From assembly GCA_023416855.1 (NCBI GenBank), contig JAEZGU010000109.1, positions 1-12,449 on the forward strand: a stretch of 12,449 nt of DNA. Reading direction: 5' to 3'. Position numbers and translations under genes: made by a program. The notes beneath the pieces are model-generated. The model was given only the letters and a program-made list of their open reading frames with translations, was not told where the DNA came from and did no database searches. Below are positions 5,842 through 12,381 of this stretch, piece after piece. Within the stretch, counting starts at the first letter, position 1, and each line of letters starts with the position of its first letter. Source of the stretch: Bacillota bacterium (GTDB taxonomy: Bacteria; Bacillota; Clostridia; Tissierellales; Sedimentibacteraceae).

Positions 5842-7116
5842 ATGTTTGTAGATGTAGCAAAAATCAATGTTAAGGCCGGCAAAGGCGGTAACGGTAGCGT
5901 TGCCTTTAGACGTGAAAAATATGAACCCATGGGCGGTCCTGCCGGCGGAGACGGCGGTGACGGGGGAAGTATAATATTAGAAGCTGATGAAGGTCTTAGA
6001 ACATTAATGGATTTTAGATATAAAAGACATTATCAAGCTGAGAACGGAGAAGACGGCAGAGGAAAAAAACAGTATGGTTCTGACGGCAAGGACCTTGTAT
6101 TAAAGGTGCCGACAGGAACATTAGTTAGAGATGAAGAAACTAATATTATATTAGCTGATTTAAAAACTCATGGACAACAGTTTGTTGTTGCAAGAGGAGG
6201 TAGAGGTGGAAAAGGTAATGTAAAATTCAAAAATTCCATAAGACGTACACCTCGTTTTGCAGAACCGGGAACAAAAGGTGAAGATAGAGAGATAATACTT
6301 GAGCTAAAGCTTCTTGCTGATGTTGGATTAGTTGGCTTTCCCAATGTTGGAAAATCAACTATACTTGCTTCTGTAACAAGTGCTAAGCCGAAAATAGCAA
6401 ACTATCATTTTACAACCTTAAAACCAAATTTAGGAGTTGTTAGTATTGGAGAAGGGCACAGTTATGTGCTTGCCGATATACCTGGCCTTATAGAAGGAGC
6501 ATCTGAAGGTGCAGGCTTAGGACTTGAATTTTTAAGACACGTAGAAAGAACTAAGTTGTTACTTCATGTAATTGATGCTTCAGGACAAGAAGATAGAGAT
6601 CCAATATCGGATTTTTATAAGATTAATGAAGAATTAAACCAATACAGTGAAAAATTATCAGATAAAGAGCAAATAATTGTACTTAATAAATTGGATTTGC
6701 CTCAGTCACAAGAAAATTTAGATAAAATTCGAAAAGAATTTTCTGAAAAGTATGAAATAATTGAGGTTTCAGCTGCTACTGGTGAAGGTCTCGATTTATT
6801 AAAGAAACGTGCTTATGAGAGATTAACACAAATCGAAGATGAAATTGATTTTGTTGATGAACAGGAAATTGAAAGTTTCTATGACAAAAAGGAAAGAGAT
6901 ACAATAGTTGTAACTAAGGAAGATGATTATTATCTTGCAGAAGGTGACTTCCTTGAAAGATTGGTTGCTTCAACTAATTTTGATGATTTTGAATCATTCA
7001 GTAACTTCCAAAAGGTATTAATTGACAAGGGTGTTATAGAAAAACTAAGAGAGCTTGGAGCAACAGAAGGCGATTTAATTAGTGTTTGTGGAGTTGAATT
7101 TGATTTTATAGATTAG
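5842..7116 (+). CDS. obgE: GTPase ObgE/CgtA, ribosome assembly and stress GTPase
   Basis: A 424-aa essential GTPase acting in large-subunit assembly. Domain order: glycine-rich Obg fold (about 1-158, with NVKAGKGGNGSVAFRREKY and GGPAGGDGGDGG); G domain with G1 GFPNVGKST (165-173), G3 DIPG (212-215) and G4 NKLD (282-285); and a C-terminal OCT domain (about 345-424) ending VCGVEFDFID. The OCT domain is typical of Firmicutes Obg. AAAGGA (5828-5833) lies 8 bases before the start. It follows the rpmA terminator and precedes yhbY, a common arrangement linking ribosomal protein synthesis to assembly factors. Nothing is truncated or unusual. Confidence 0.97.
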   Translation: MFVDVAKINVKAGKGGNGSVAFRREKYEPMGGPAGGDGGDGGSIILEADEGLRTLMDFRYKRHYQAENGEDGRGKKQYGSDGKDLVLKVPTGTLVRDEETNIILADLKTHGQQFVVARGGRGGKGNVKFKNSIRRTPRFAEPGTKGEDREIILELKLLADVGLVGFPNVGKSTILASVTSAKPKIANYHFTTLKPNLGVVSIGEGHSYVLADIPGLIEGASEGAGLGLEFLRHVERTKLLLHVIDASGQEDRDPISDFYKINEELNQYSEKLSDKEQIIVLNKLDLPQSQENLDKIRKEFSEKYEIIEVSAATGEGLDLLKKRAYERLTQIEDEIDFVDEQEIESFYDKKERDTIVVTKEDDYYLAEGDFLERLVASTNFDDFESFSNFQKVLIDKGVIEKLRELGATEGDLISVCGVEFDFID

Positions 7117-7120
7117 ACGT

Positions 7121-7142
7121 GGGGAACGGCCCCTGTAAGGGG
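7121..7142 (+). repeat. GC-rich alternative-pairing element between obgE and yhbY
   Basis: The gap holds GGGG (7121-7124), CCCC (7130-7133) and GGGG (7139-7142). The C block can pair with either G block, so the two hairpins exclude each other. The motif GGGGAA is repeated at 7121 and 7139. No T tract follows. It stands out in this AT-rich genome and may be a degraded palindromic repeat or an RNA element before yhbY. Its role is not evident. Confidence 0.4.
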
Positions 7143-7168
7143 AATGTCCTAATTATAAGGAGAAATAA

Positions 7169-7456
7169 ATGCTAACAGGAAAACAGAGAAGTTATTTAAA
7201 ATCAATAGCTAATGGTATTGATTCAATTATGCAAATCGGAAAAGGTGGTATAACAGAAAATGTTTTAACACAAATAGATGAAGCGTTGACAGCCAGAGAA
7301 TTGATTAAAATAAATTTATTAAGTAACAGTATGCTTGAAGCTAAAGAAACTGCAAATGAAATTGCAGAAGCAGTAAATGCTGAATATGTACAAAGTATTG
7401 GCAATAAATTTGTTTTGTATAGGCAATCAAAAGAAAAAATAATAGAATTACCATAA
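7169..7456 (+). CDS. yhbY: YhbY family ribosome assembly RNA-binding protein (CRM domain)
   Basis: A 95-aa protein consisting almost entirely of one CRM domain. It starts LTGKQRSYLKSIANG, carries the GxxG loop in GKGGIT (24-29), and continues with IDEALTARELIKINLL and a final strand NKFVLYRQSK. CRM proteins bind RNA, and bacterial YhbY associates with pre-50S particles. AAGGAG (7157-7162) lies 6 bases before the start. It follows obgE by 52 bases in the same direction. In many relatives nadD follows; here the next gene is convergent, so a rearrangement may have occurred just after it. Confidence 0.93.
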   Translation: MLTGKQRSYLKSIANGIDSIMQIGKGGITENVLTQIDEALTARELIKINLLSNSMLEAKETANEIAEAVNAEYVQSIGNKFVLYRQSKEKIIELP

Positions 7457-7461
7457 GAGAA

Positions 7462-7477
7462 GGGGGATTTATCCCCC
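7462..7477. terminator. Hairpin between convergent yhbY and cis-prenyltransferase genes
   Basis: GGGGGA (7462-7467), loop TTTA, TCCCCC (7472-7477). The stem is GC-rich and perfect, but no long T tract follows on either strand; the minus strand reads TTCTCTT. The minus-strand stop codon (7469-7471) lies inside the loop. It probably ends transcription from both sides or protects 3' ends. Confidence 0.5.
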
Positions 7478-8110
7478 TAATGTTATATCCTGAACACTGT
7501 ACCATTTTATTGCGTTATGAAATTGTTCAGGTGTGAAGTCAGGCCACATATCATCAATTGTATAAATATCTGAGTAAACAGATTGAACTGGTAAAAAACC
7601 GGATAATCTTTTTCTACCACCCCATCTAAGTATCAAATCAATTCTTGAAATATCCTTAGAATGTAGACAATCCATAATTGTTTTTCGATTTAATGAGTTC
7701 GTATTAATGTTTGATATATCCCAGTCCCATCCATAATTCACCAAGAAATTAACTTTAGTACCTCCATTACCTAAGTTTGTTCTTTGGGTATATTTTAATA
7801 GTTCTTTTGGAAACATTGGTGATTTAGTATTGCCAAGTACAAGAAGAGATACATTTTCTTTTGCAATTATATTGACAGCATCAACACAAGCTTTAATAAA
7901 TGATTCTATTTGAATTTTTGGTCTTTTGCAATTATCAGTTGTAAAACCATAATATGTTATTTCATCAATTCCATATTCTTGCGCTAATTTTAAAGCTGTA
8001 AGTCCTGGAGAAAGCCCAAAATCATAGCCGTCCTGTTTTTCTAATCCTTTATCTTGTGCCCACCTTCTGTTTCCATCAGGTATAAGCCCTATATGTCTTG
8101 GTATTCGCAT
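7469..8110 (-). CDS. Divergent cis-prenyltransferase (undecaprenyl diphosphate synthase family)
   Basis: A 213-aa protein, shorter than the usual 240-250 aa of UppS. Motif I is intact: RHIGLIPDGNRRWAQDKG, with the catalytic Asp at residue 12. Other motifs are altered. FSTENWKRP of typical UppS is here FTTDNCKRP (56-64). The pyrophosphate-binding RTSGExRxSNF is RWGGRKRLSGF (162-172). The Glu of WQxAYxE corresponds to D181 in VQSVYSD. These enzymes add isopentenyl units in cis to an allylic diphosphate; chain length and acceptor cannot be read here. It need not be the housekeeping UppS. The ATG at 8110 is chosen because GAAAGG lies 10 bases upstream (8121-8126 on the plus strand); the longer frame to 8473 runs antisense into the HAD gene. 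It is divergent from that gene. Confidence 0.8.
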   Translation of the reverse strand: MRIPRHIGLIPDGNRRWAQDKGLEKQDGYDFGLSPGLTALKLAQEYGIDEITYYGFTTDNCKRPKIQIESFIKACVDAVNIIAKENVSLLVLGNTKSPMFPKELLKYTQRTNLGNGGTKVNFLVNYGWDWDISNINTNSLNRKTIMDCLHSKDISRIDLILRWGGRKRLSGFLPVQSVYSDIYTIDDMWPDFTPEQFHNAIKWYSVQDITLGG

Positions 8111-8234
8111 ATAAACACAACCTTTCACTATAATAATGGTATTATTTACAATAATTACACATTTATTCTTATCAAAATTAATCACAAATTTGTATATAAA
8201 TAAATATAATAAATAACTTAAAGGAGGTGATAAG

Positions 8235-8999
8235 ATGATAAAAGGTATATTATTTGATAAAGATGGAACATTGATTGATTTTTCATTATGGGTAAACGCA
8301 GCTGAAAACACAATAATAAAGTTGATGAAAGAATATGAAATAAATGATGATAGTATTTTTAATGAGTTAAAAAAATCTATTGGTATAAAAGATAATTCAG
8401 CTGAACCATTTGGAGCACTTGCTAACAGATCACATGAGGATGTGGCTTCAGAACTACATTTTGTATTGAGCAAATATAGAAAAATTGAATTAGAATCATT
8501 TCAAAAGCATGTGGTAGAACTTATACGAGGAGAAGTTTTAAGTGATGATGCTATATTTAAACCATTAACCGATATTAAATTATTATATAAACATTTAAAC
8601 TCAAGAGGAATTAAAGTGGGTATTGCTACAGCAGATTCATATCAATCTGTAATGCATATGATTAATAAATTAAATTTGCATGATTGTTTTGATTTTATTG
8701 GCTCCAATGACGGAGAAATGAAATTAAAGCCGCATAAGGATGCATGTGAAAAGTTTTGTTGCATGTATGGATTAAAACCTGAAGAAGTTGCAATAGTTGG
8801 AGATTCGTATTATGATATGATGTTTGCAAAGAATTCAGGAGCAATTGGTGTAGGAGTTCTTTCAGGAGTAAGCTGTAAAATTAATTTAAAGGATGTTGGG
8901 GATGTAATAATTCCTTCAGCAAATTCATTGTTTTATGATGAAGTGTTGAATTCATTAGATGAAGAAAGTTATGAAACACGAGAATTGTGGACAGCTTAA
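8235..8999 (+). CDS. HAD family hydrolase, phosphoglycolate-phosphatase-like
   Basis: A 254-aa haloacid-dehalogenase phosphatase. Motif I is FDKDGTLID with the nucleophile D8 and acid D10. A helical cap follows (about 15-95). Motif II Thr is in GIATADS, motif III Lys in MKLKPHKD, and motif IV is VGDSYYDMMFAKNSG. The layout suits small phosphorylated metabolites such as phosphoglycolate or sugar phosphates; the substrate cannot be specified. AAGGAGGTGAT (8221-8231) is a near-perfect ribosome binding site, 7 bases from the start counted from GGAGG. It is divergent from the prenyltransferase with a 124-base AT-rich gap. Full length with no defects. A palindrome AGCTTAAGCT covers its stop, but no clear terminator is seen. 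Confidence 0.9.
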   Translation: MIKGILFDKDGTLIDFSLWVNAAENTIIKLMKEYEINDDSIFNELKKSIGIKDNSAEPFGALANRSHEDVASELHFVLSKYRKIELESFQKHVVELIRGEVLSDDAIFKPLTDIKLLYKHLNSRGIKVGIATADSYQSVMHMINKLNLHDCFDFIGSNDGEMKLKPHKDACEKFCCMYGLKPEEVAIVGDSYYDMMFAKNSGAIGVGVLSGVSCKINLKDVGDVIIPSANSLFYDEVLNSLDEESYETRELWTA

Positions 9000-9105
9000 G
9001 CTATGAATTTATTGTATTCTAATGCTTAATTTTTTTTCTCAAATTTAGTCATAATTTAGGATAAATAGGGAATATTATGTATATATAACTTAAGGGGAGA
9101 GTATT

Positions 9106-9300
9106 ATGAATGAATTTGAGAAAATAAAAGAAATGTATGATAATGGCTTTAGATGCATAAGGTATGACGATACCAAAGATGGAGAAATGTCAATTTATTT
9201 TAAAAACTTTGACAGTGAAGAATCGCAAGCTTTGCGAGTAAAGGGATTTGAACAAAAAATGCAAATAAAGAATTTTATAAAGCAAAATTCTATGAAATAA
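9106..9300 (+). CDS. Small charged protein of unknown function
   Basis: A 64-aa protein, MNEFEKIKEMYDNGFRCIRY and on, which I do not recognise. It is highly charged, with a predicted N-terminal helix, a short beta section (CIRYDD, MSIYFKNF) and a C-terminal lysine-rich helix. There is no signal peptide or membrane segment, so it is cytosolic. GGGGAG (9094-9099) lies 6 bases before the ATG, which supports a translated gene. It is followed by a palindromic repeat that can act as its terminator, so it is probably a single-gene unit. Function unknown. Confidence 0.65.
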   Translation: MNEFEKIKEMYDNGFRCIRYDDTKDGEMSIYFKNFDSEESQALRVKGFEQKMQIKNFIKQNSMK

Positions 9301-9317
9301 AATAAAAACAAATGAAA

Positions 9318-9375
9318 AATGTCATTCTGAAACTCAGTGAATAATCTTTCAATTCACAACACTTAGGATGACATT
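9318..9375. repeat. Imperfect palindromic repeat element, likely also a terminator
   Basis: AATGTCATTCTGA (9318-9330) pairs with TTAGGATGACATT (9363-9375) with only G-U exceptions. A second inner stem, GTGAAT (9337-9342) with ATTCAC (9352-9357), lies inside. The text GTCATTCTGA...AATCTTTCAATTC resembles dispersed palindromic repeats I know from other bacterial genomes. A T-rich run (TTCTTTATTTATT) follows on the plus strand. It may be a small non-autonomous repeat that also terminates the preceding gene. Confidence 0.6.
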
Positions 9376-9389
9376 CTTTATTTATTAGC

Positions 9390-9418
9390 TTGTATTGGTG
9401 GAACGGATATTATATAAT
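9390..9418 (+). promoter_or_regulatory. Promoter of thyA-folA
   Basis: TTGTAT (9390-9395), 17 bases, consensus TATAAT (9413-9418). The start is predicted near 9425, giving a leader of about 27 bases with GGAGG at 9443-9447. This also supports the ATG at 9452, because the upstream start at 9395 lies inside the promoter. Confidence 0.75.
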
Positions 9419-9451
9419 GATATATTATATAGTAATATAAACGGAGGATTC

Positions 9452-10282
9452 ATGAGTACAGCAGATAAATTATTTATAAGTATGTGCAAGGATATTCTTG
9501 CTAATGGTGTTTGGGATACTAATTATGATGTAAGACCAAGATGGGAAGACGGAACTCCGGCTTATACAATTAAGAAATTTGGCATAGTTAATAGATATGA
9601 TTTGCAGGAGAGCTTTCCAATACTAACACTCAGAAAAACAAACTTTAATGCAGCTGTTGATGAATTGTTATGGATTTGGCAAAAAAAATCAAATAATGTT
9701 AATGATTTAAACAGTCGTATTTGGGATGCATGGGCAGACGAAACGGGTTCTATAGGAAAGGCATATGGTTATCAATTAGGTATTAAGCACAAATACAAAG
9801 AAGGGGAATTTGATCAGGTAGATAGAGTAATTTATGATTTAAAAAATAACTCTGCAAGTAGAAGAATTATGACTAATATATATAATCATCAAGACCTTCA
9901 TGAAATGCATCTTTATCCTTGTGCTTACAGTATGACATTCAATGTTTCAGGTAATAAACTTAATGCAATACTTAATCAACGTTCACAAGATGTATTGGCA
10001 GCAAACAACTGGAATGTTGTTCAATATTCAATTTTAGTACATATGATGGCACAAATAAGTGGCTTGGTTGCAGGTGAGTTGGTGCTTGTTATATCTGACG
10101 CTCATATTTATGATAGACATGTTCCGATAATCGAAGAACTAATAGAACAGAAAGAACATGAAGCACCAACCTTAATTATAGACAAAAATATCGATGATTT
10201 TTATAAATTTGCTGTGGACAGTTTTAAATTATCTAATTATGAGTACAATCCTTTTAAGGTAAAAGTTCCAATAGCGGTGTAG
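9452..10282 (+). CDS. thyA: Thymidylate synthase
   Basis: A 276-aa enzyme that methylates dUMP to dTMP using methylenetetrahydrofolate, producing dihydrofolate. The catalytic Cys157 is in LYPCAYSMTF, followed by NQRSQDVLAANNWNVVQYSI and the C-terminal HIYDRHV. These motifs differ from the E. coli type (PPCH, RSxDxFLGxPFN) and resemble the B. subtilis ThyA/phage phi3T subgroup as I recall it. The nucleotide-binding arginines (SASRRIM) and the end KVPIAV are present. The ATG at 9452 has GGAGG only 4 bases upstream, a little close. A longer frame from 9395 overlaps the promoter and is rejected. folA starts 11 bases after the stop; the pair forms one operon. Confidence 0.93.
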   Translation: MSTADKLFISMCKDILANGVWDTNYDVRPRWEDGTPAYTIKKFGIVNRYDLQESFPILTLRKTNFNAAVDELLWIWQKKSNNVNDLNSRIWDAWADETGSIGKAYGYQLGIKHKYKEGEFDQVDRVIYDLKNNSASRRIMTNIYNHQDLHEMHLYPCAYSMTFNVSGNKLNAILNQRSQDVLAANNWNVVQYSILVHMMAQISGLVAGELVLVISDAHIYDRHVPIIEELIEQKEHEAPTLIIDKNIDDFYKFAVDSFKLSNYEYNPFKVKVPIAV

Positions 10283-10293
10283 AGGAGAAATCT

Positions 10294-10800
10294 ATGAAAT
10301 TAATTGTTGCAGTAGCAAAAAATTGGGCAATAGGTTATCAGGGAAATTTGTTATTTAACTTACCTGATGACATGGCATTTTTCAAAAATACAACTATGAA
10401 TAAAGTGGTAGTAATGGGTAGAAAAACATTATTATCTTTCCCTGATGGTAAGCCATTGAAAAATAGAACAAATATAGTTCTTACAACAGACAGAGATTTT
10501 GAGGAAGAGGGTTGCATCGTTGTTCATTCATTTAAAGAATTGTTTGAAGAGCTTAAGAAATATGACGATGAAGATGTATTTGTTATAGGTGGCGGAAAAA
10601 TTTACAATGATTTATATCCATATTGCAGCGAGGCACTAATAACTAAAGTAGATGCCATAGAAAATGCTGATACATTTTTACATAACTTTGATGCTGATGA
10701 AAACTGGTATTTATCATATGCATCAGAAATACATGAAAACAACGGCTTGAAATTTACATTCAATACTTATAAAAACAAAGATGTACAAGAATATTTGTAA
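10294..10800 (+). CDS. folA: Dihydrofolate reductase
   Basis: A 168-aa enzyme that reduces dihydrofolate to tetrahydrofolate with NADPH, recycling the product of the upstream thymidylate synthase. The substrate-binding Asp is D25 or D26 in FNLPDDMAFFK (E. coli D27). The NADPH-binding segments are VVVMGRKTLLSFP and DVFVIGGGKIY, and LITKVDA with ADTFLHNFD is the usual C-terminal part. GAGGAG (10282-10287) overlaps the thyA stop, 6 bases before the ATG. Full length. A terminator follows at once, so thyA-folA is a two-gene unit. Confidence 0.95.
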   Translation: MKLIVAVAKNWAIGYQGNLLFNLPDDMAFFKNTTMNKVVVMGRKTLLSFPDGKPLKNRTNIVLTTDRDFEEEGCIVVHSFKELFEELKKYDDEDVFVIGGGKIYNDLYPYCSEALITKVDAIENADTFLHNFDADENWYLSYASEIHENNGLKFTFNTYKNKDVQEYL

Positions 10801-10806
10801 AATAAA

Positions 10807-10847
10807 AATGATTTGAGAACTATAATGTTTTCAAATCATTTTTTATT
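10807..10847. terminator. Bidirectional rho-independent terminator
   Basis: AATGATTTGA (10807-10816) and TCAAATCATT (10831-10840) form a perfect 10-base stem, with T-rich sequence to the right on the plus strand and TTTTTATTTT after it on the minus strand. It ends folA and the convergent DUF2200 gene. Confidence 0.88.
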
Positions 10848-10857
10848 TGAATCTATA

Positions 10858-11208
10858 TTATTTTCTTAAAATTTTATCCATTGGCTTTCCTTTTGCTAAT
10901 TCATCTATTAGCTTATCTAAATAGCGAATTTCTTTCATTGTCGGCTCTTCAATATTTTCTACTCTGATTCCGCAAACCACACCTTTAATTAAGTCACGCG
11001 AAGGATTGAGACTTGGTGCTTGAGCTATAAATGTCTCAAAGTCTATCTGTTTTTCAATTTGTGCTTCTAACTCTTCCTGACTATATCCTGTTAGCCAGCG
11101 GATAATTTCATCAACTTCTGCTTTAGTACGTCCTTTTCTCTCTGCCTTAGCAATATAAAGGGGATAGACAGTAGAAAAACTCATAGTATATAGTTTGTTT
11201 CTGGTCAT
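10858..11208 (-). CDS. DUF2200 family protein
   Basis: A 116-aa cytosolic protein matching the DUF2200 pattern: KLYTMSFSTVYPLYIAKAER, KGRTKAEVDEIIRWLTGYS, FIAQAPSLNPSRDLIKGVVC, and RVENIEEPTMKEIRYLDKLI. The family has no established function. AGGAGG (11215-11220 on the plus strand) lies 6 bases before the start. The stop of the broken HEAT-like gene overlaps this ribosome binding site, so the two were one transcript, probably from the promoter at 11479-11507. No signal peptide or membrane segment. Confidence 0.88.
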   Translation of the reverse strand: MTRNKLYTMSFSTVYPLYIAKAERKGRTKAEVDEIIRWLTGYSQEELEAQIEKQIDFETFIAQAPSLNPSRDLIKGVVCGIRVENIEEPTMKEIRYLDKLIDELAKGKPMDKILRK

Positions 11209-11218
11209 GGGTTTCCTC

Positions 11219-11439
11219 CTATAATTTTCTGATTAAATTCCTTTGTAATAATATTTTATAACATTTTAACCAATTTTTAGCTCTTGCCACTATTGACGGG
11301 CTGTCACTTTCTAAAGCTTTTTCTAAAAATTGTATAGTCTTGTCGCGATAGTAGGATTATTTAGTATTTCTGATATTATCTCATCTGCATTTCCTATAGA
11401 GCGGAGATCTCCTCCTAAAAGCTTATTTAGGATTTTCAT
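11219..11439 (-). pseudogene. Small HEAT-like protein gene broken by a one-base frameshift
   Basis: From the ATG at 11439 the frame reads MKILNKLLGGDLRSIGNADE, then IISEILNNPTI, and then goes out of frame to a TAG at 11323-11325. A shifted frame continues the protein as DKTIQFLEKALESDSPSIVA, then RAKNWLKCYKILL, to a stop at 11219-11221. The 221-base span is one base short of whole codons; one missing base near 11345-11346 (coding strand ATC-G?C-GAC) would restore a 73-aa protein. The GGDxRSIG start and repeat-like continuation resemble a small HEAT-repeat family I have seen without a known function. AGGAG lies 9 bases before the start. Real inactivation and sequencing error both remain possible. 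Confidence 0.7.
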
Positions 11440-11478
11440 ATAAATTGCTCCTAATTATGTAATAAAATTTGATATTAT

Positions 11479-11507
11479 ATTGTAACATATTTTGGAACTA
11501 TGTACAA
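11479..11507 (-). promoter_or_regulatory. Promoter of the HEAT-like/DUF2200 unit
   Basis: On the minus strand, TTGTAC (11502-11507) and TACAAT (11479-11484) are 17 bases apart. Transcription would start near 11472, about 33 bases before the frameshifted gene's start at 11439. Confidence 0.6.
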
Positions 11508-11752
11508 TAAATAGGTAATATTTTATAATAAATATGCATTTTAAAAACTGCTAATTAATAGTTTTTTTACATAAAATTAATACAATTCTAATTATTTATT
11601 TAATAGATTTATAGTATACTTATTGTTAACAAATAAACAATCAGTAACTACATAAAAATTTATATAATTTTGTCCCCAAAACTATAATTAAATTGTTTAT
11701 ATAGTATAGGGTATTATTTATAAATTATTTACATATATGGGGAGTTATAAAT
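11508..11752. other. AT-rich divergent intergenic region with short palindromes
   Basis: I see no gene here. It holds a weak AAAAACT/AGTTTTT hairpin (11543-11566), the palindrome TTGTTAACAA (11623-11632), and ATAAACAAT (11633-11641) mirrored by ATTGTTTAT (11692-11700). TCCCCA near 11673 is complementary to TGGGGA at the downstream ribosome binding site (11738-11743), so an antisense pairing in the leader is possible. No promoter box pair is convincing. Confidence 0.4.
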
Positions 11753-12142
11753 ATGGAACTGTTTTTCAAAAGAGTATATACGATTGCTTTTAGATTGACC
11801 GGTGAAAAAGAAATAGCAGCGGAAATAGCTACTAAGGCAATAACTAATACTATTAATAATATAAATGAAGATTGTAATGAAGAAAGTGTATTTAAATCAA
11901 CAATAATAGAGCTGATAAAAGTATTTTTAAATGTACCTAAATTACATTGTAACGATAATCTAAAGGGTATACAAGGAGCTTTATTAAAACTTAAACCTAT
12001 TCATAGAGCTGTGGTTGTGTGGAAAGACATTTTGGGATTTCAAATAAATGATAATACTCCTATATCAGAATATACTTATGATGAGCTGCTTAAATTACTA
12101 GTTTATGGTAGACAAGATATAAAGAGGTGGTACCATAGCTAA
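11753..12142 (+). CDS. ECF-sigma-like protein lacking a recognisable region 4 helix-turn-helix
   Basis: A 129-aa cytosolic protein. The N-terminus FFKRVYTIAFRLTGEKEIAA, then EIATKAI, follows the pattern of ECF sigma region 2 (YxxAYRLTGDxxxAEDLxQ). A later segment, ALLKLKPIHRAVVVWKDILG, matches the start of region 4 (LxxLPxxxRxVVxLxDxxG). What should follow, YxEIAxxLGxSxGTVKxRL, is replaced by FQINDNTPISEYTYDELLKL. At 129 aa it is shorter than normal ECF factors (about 160-200). It may be a sigma derivative with another role, or decayed. GGGGAG (11739-11744) lies 8 bases before the ATG. No anti-sigma gene is adjacent, and it has its own terminator. Confidence 0.6.
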   Translation: MELFFKRVYTIAFRLTGEKEIAAEIATKAITNTINNINEDCNEESVFKSTIIELIKVFLNVPKLHCNDNLKGIQGALLKLKPIHRAVVVWKDILGFQINDNTPISEYTYDELLKLLVYGRQDIKRWYHS

Positions 12143-12166
12143 TGATATATTAAAAAGAAATATTAT

Positions 12167-12202
12167 AAAAAAGATTTGAGCATAAGCCTTAAATCTTTTT
12201 TT
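12167..12202 (+). terminator. Rho-independent terminator after the sigma-like gene
   Basis: AAAAAGATTT (about 12168-12177) pairs with AAATCTTTTT (12191-12200), helped by GAG/CTT bases inside and followed by further T. It separates the sigma-like gene from the csp promoter 10 bases later. Confidence 0.8.
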
Positions 12203-12212
12203 AATAATAAGC

Positions 12213-12241
12213 TTGACATAAGTATATTAATATGTTATATT
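12213..12241 (+). promoter_or_regulatory. Promoter of the cold-shock protein gene
   Basis: Consensus TTGACA (12213-12218), 17 bases, TATATT (12236-12241). The start is predicted near 12248, giving a leader of about 134 bases before the csp ATG, typical of long cold-shock leaders. Confidence 0.85.
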
Positions 12242-12270
12242 AGGAAAGTATTACAGATGTATTTATTGAT

Positions 12271-12341
12271 TTCACATGTTTTTAGAGATTATATGTATAT
12301 TGTTGGTATATATAATTTGTAAAAATATGTGAATTTTTTTT
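12271..12341 (+). promoter_or_regulatory. Long hairpin with 8-T tract in the csp leader (attenuator-like)
   Basis: TTCACATGTTTTTA (12271-12284) pairs over all 14 bases with TAAAAATATGTGAA (12320-12333), one pair being G-U. Inside, ATTATATGTAT (12288-12298) pairs with GTATATATAAT (12306-12316), again with G-U pairs, closing a 7-base loop. Eight T (12334-12341) follow directly. The shape is that of an intrinsic terminator, but it stands between the promoter and the csp gene. The stem is almost purely A-U, so its stability should depend strongly on temperature. Confidence 0.6.
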
Positions 12342-12381
12342 AACTACAATGGGATATAAATAAAATATTAGGAGGTACCTC

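Noticed and set aside
7192..7404. Minus-strand open frame inside yhbY
   Set aside because: Antisense shadow of the CRM domain gene.
8111..8473. N-terminal extension of the prenyltransferase frame into the HAD gene
   Set aside because: It runs antisense to the HAD coding start, has no family similarity, and a proper start with ribosome binding site exists at 8110.
8993..9002. Palindrome AGCTTAAGCT at the HAD stop as a terminator
   Set aside because: No loop-compatible stem and the nearest T run begins about 30 bases later; probably chance.
9395..9451. Earlier start for thyA
   Set aside because: It lies inside the -35/-10 promoter region and lacks a ribosome binding site; the ATG at 9452 has GGAGG and the usual family start.
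11543..11566. AAAAACT/AGTTTTT hairpin as a terminator
   Set aside because: The stem is nearly all A-T and no plus-strand gene lies upstream to be terminated.
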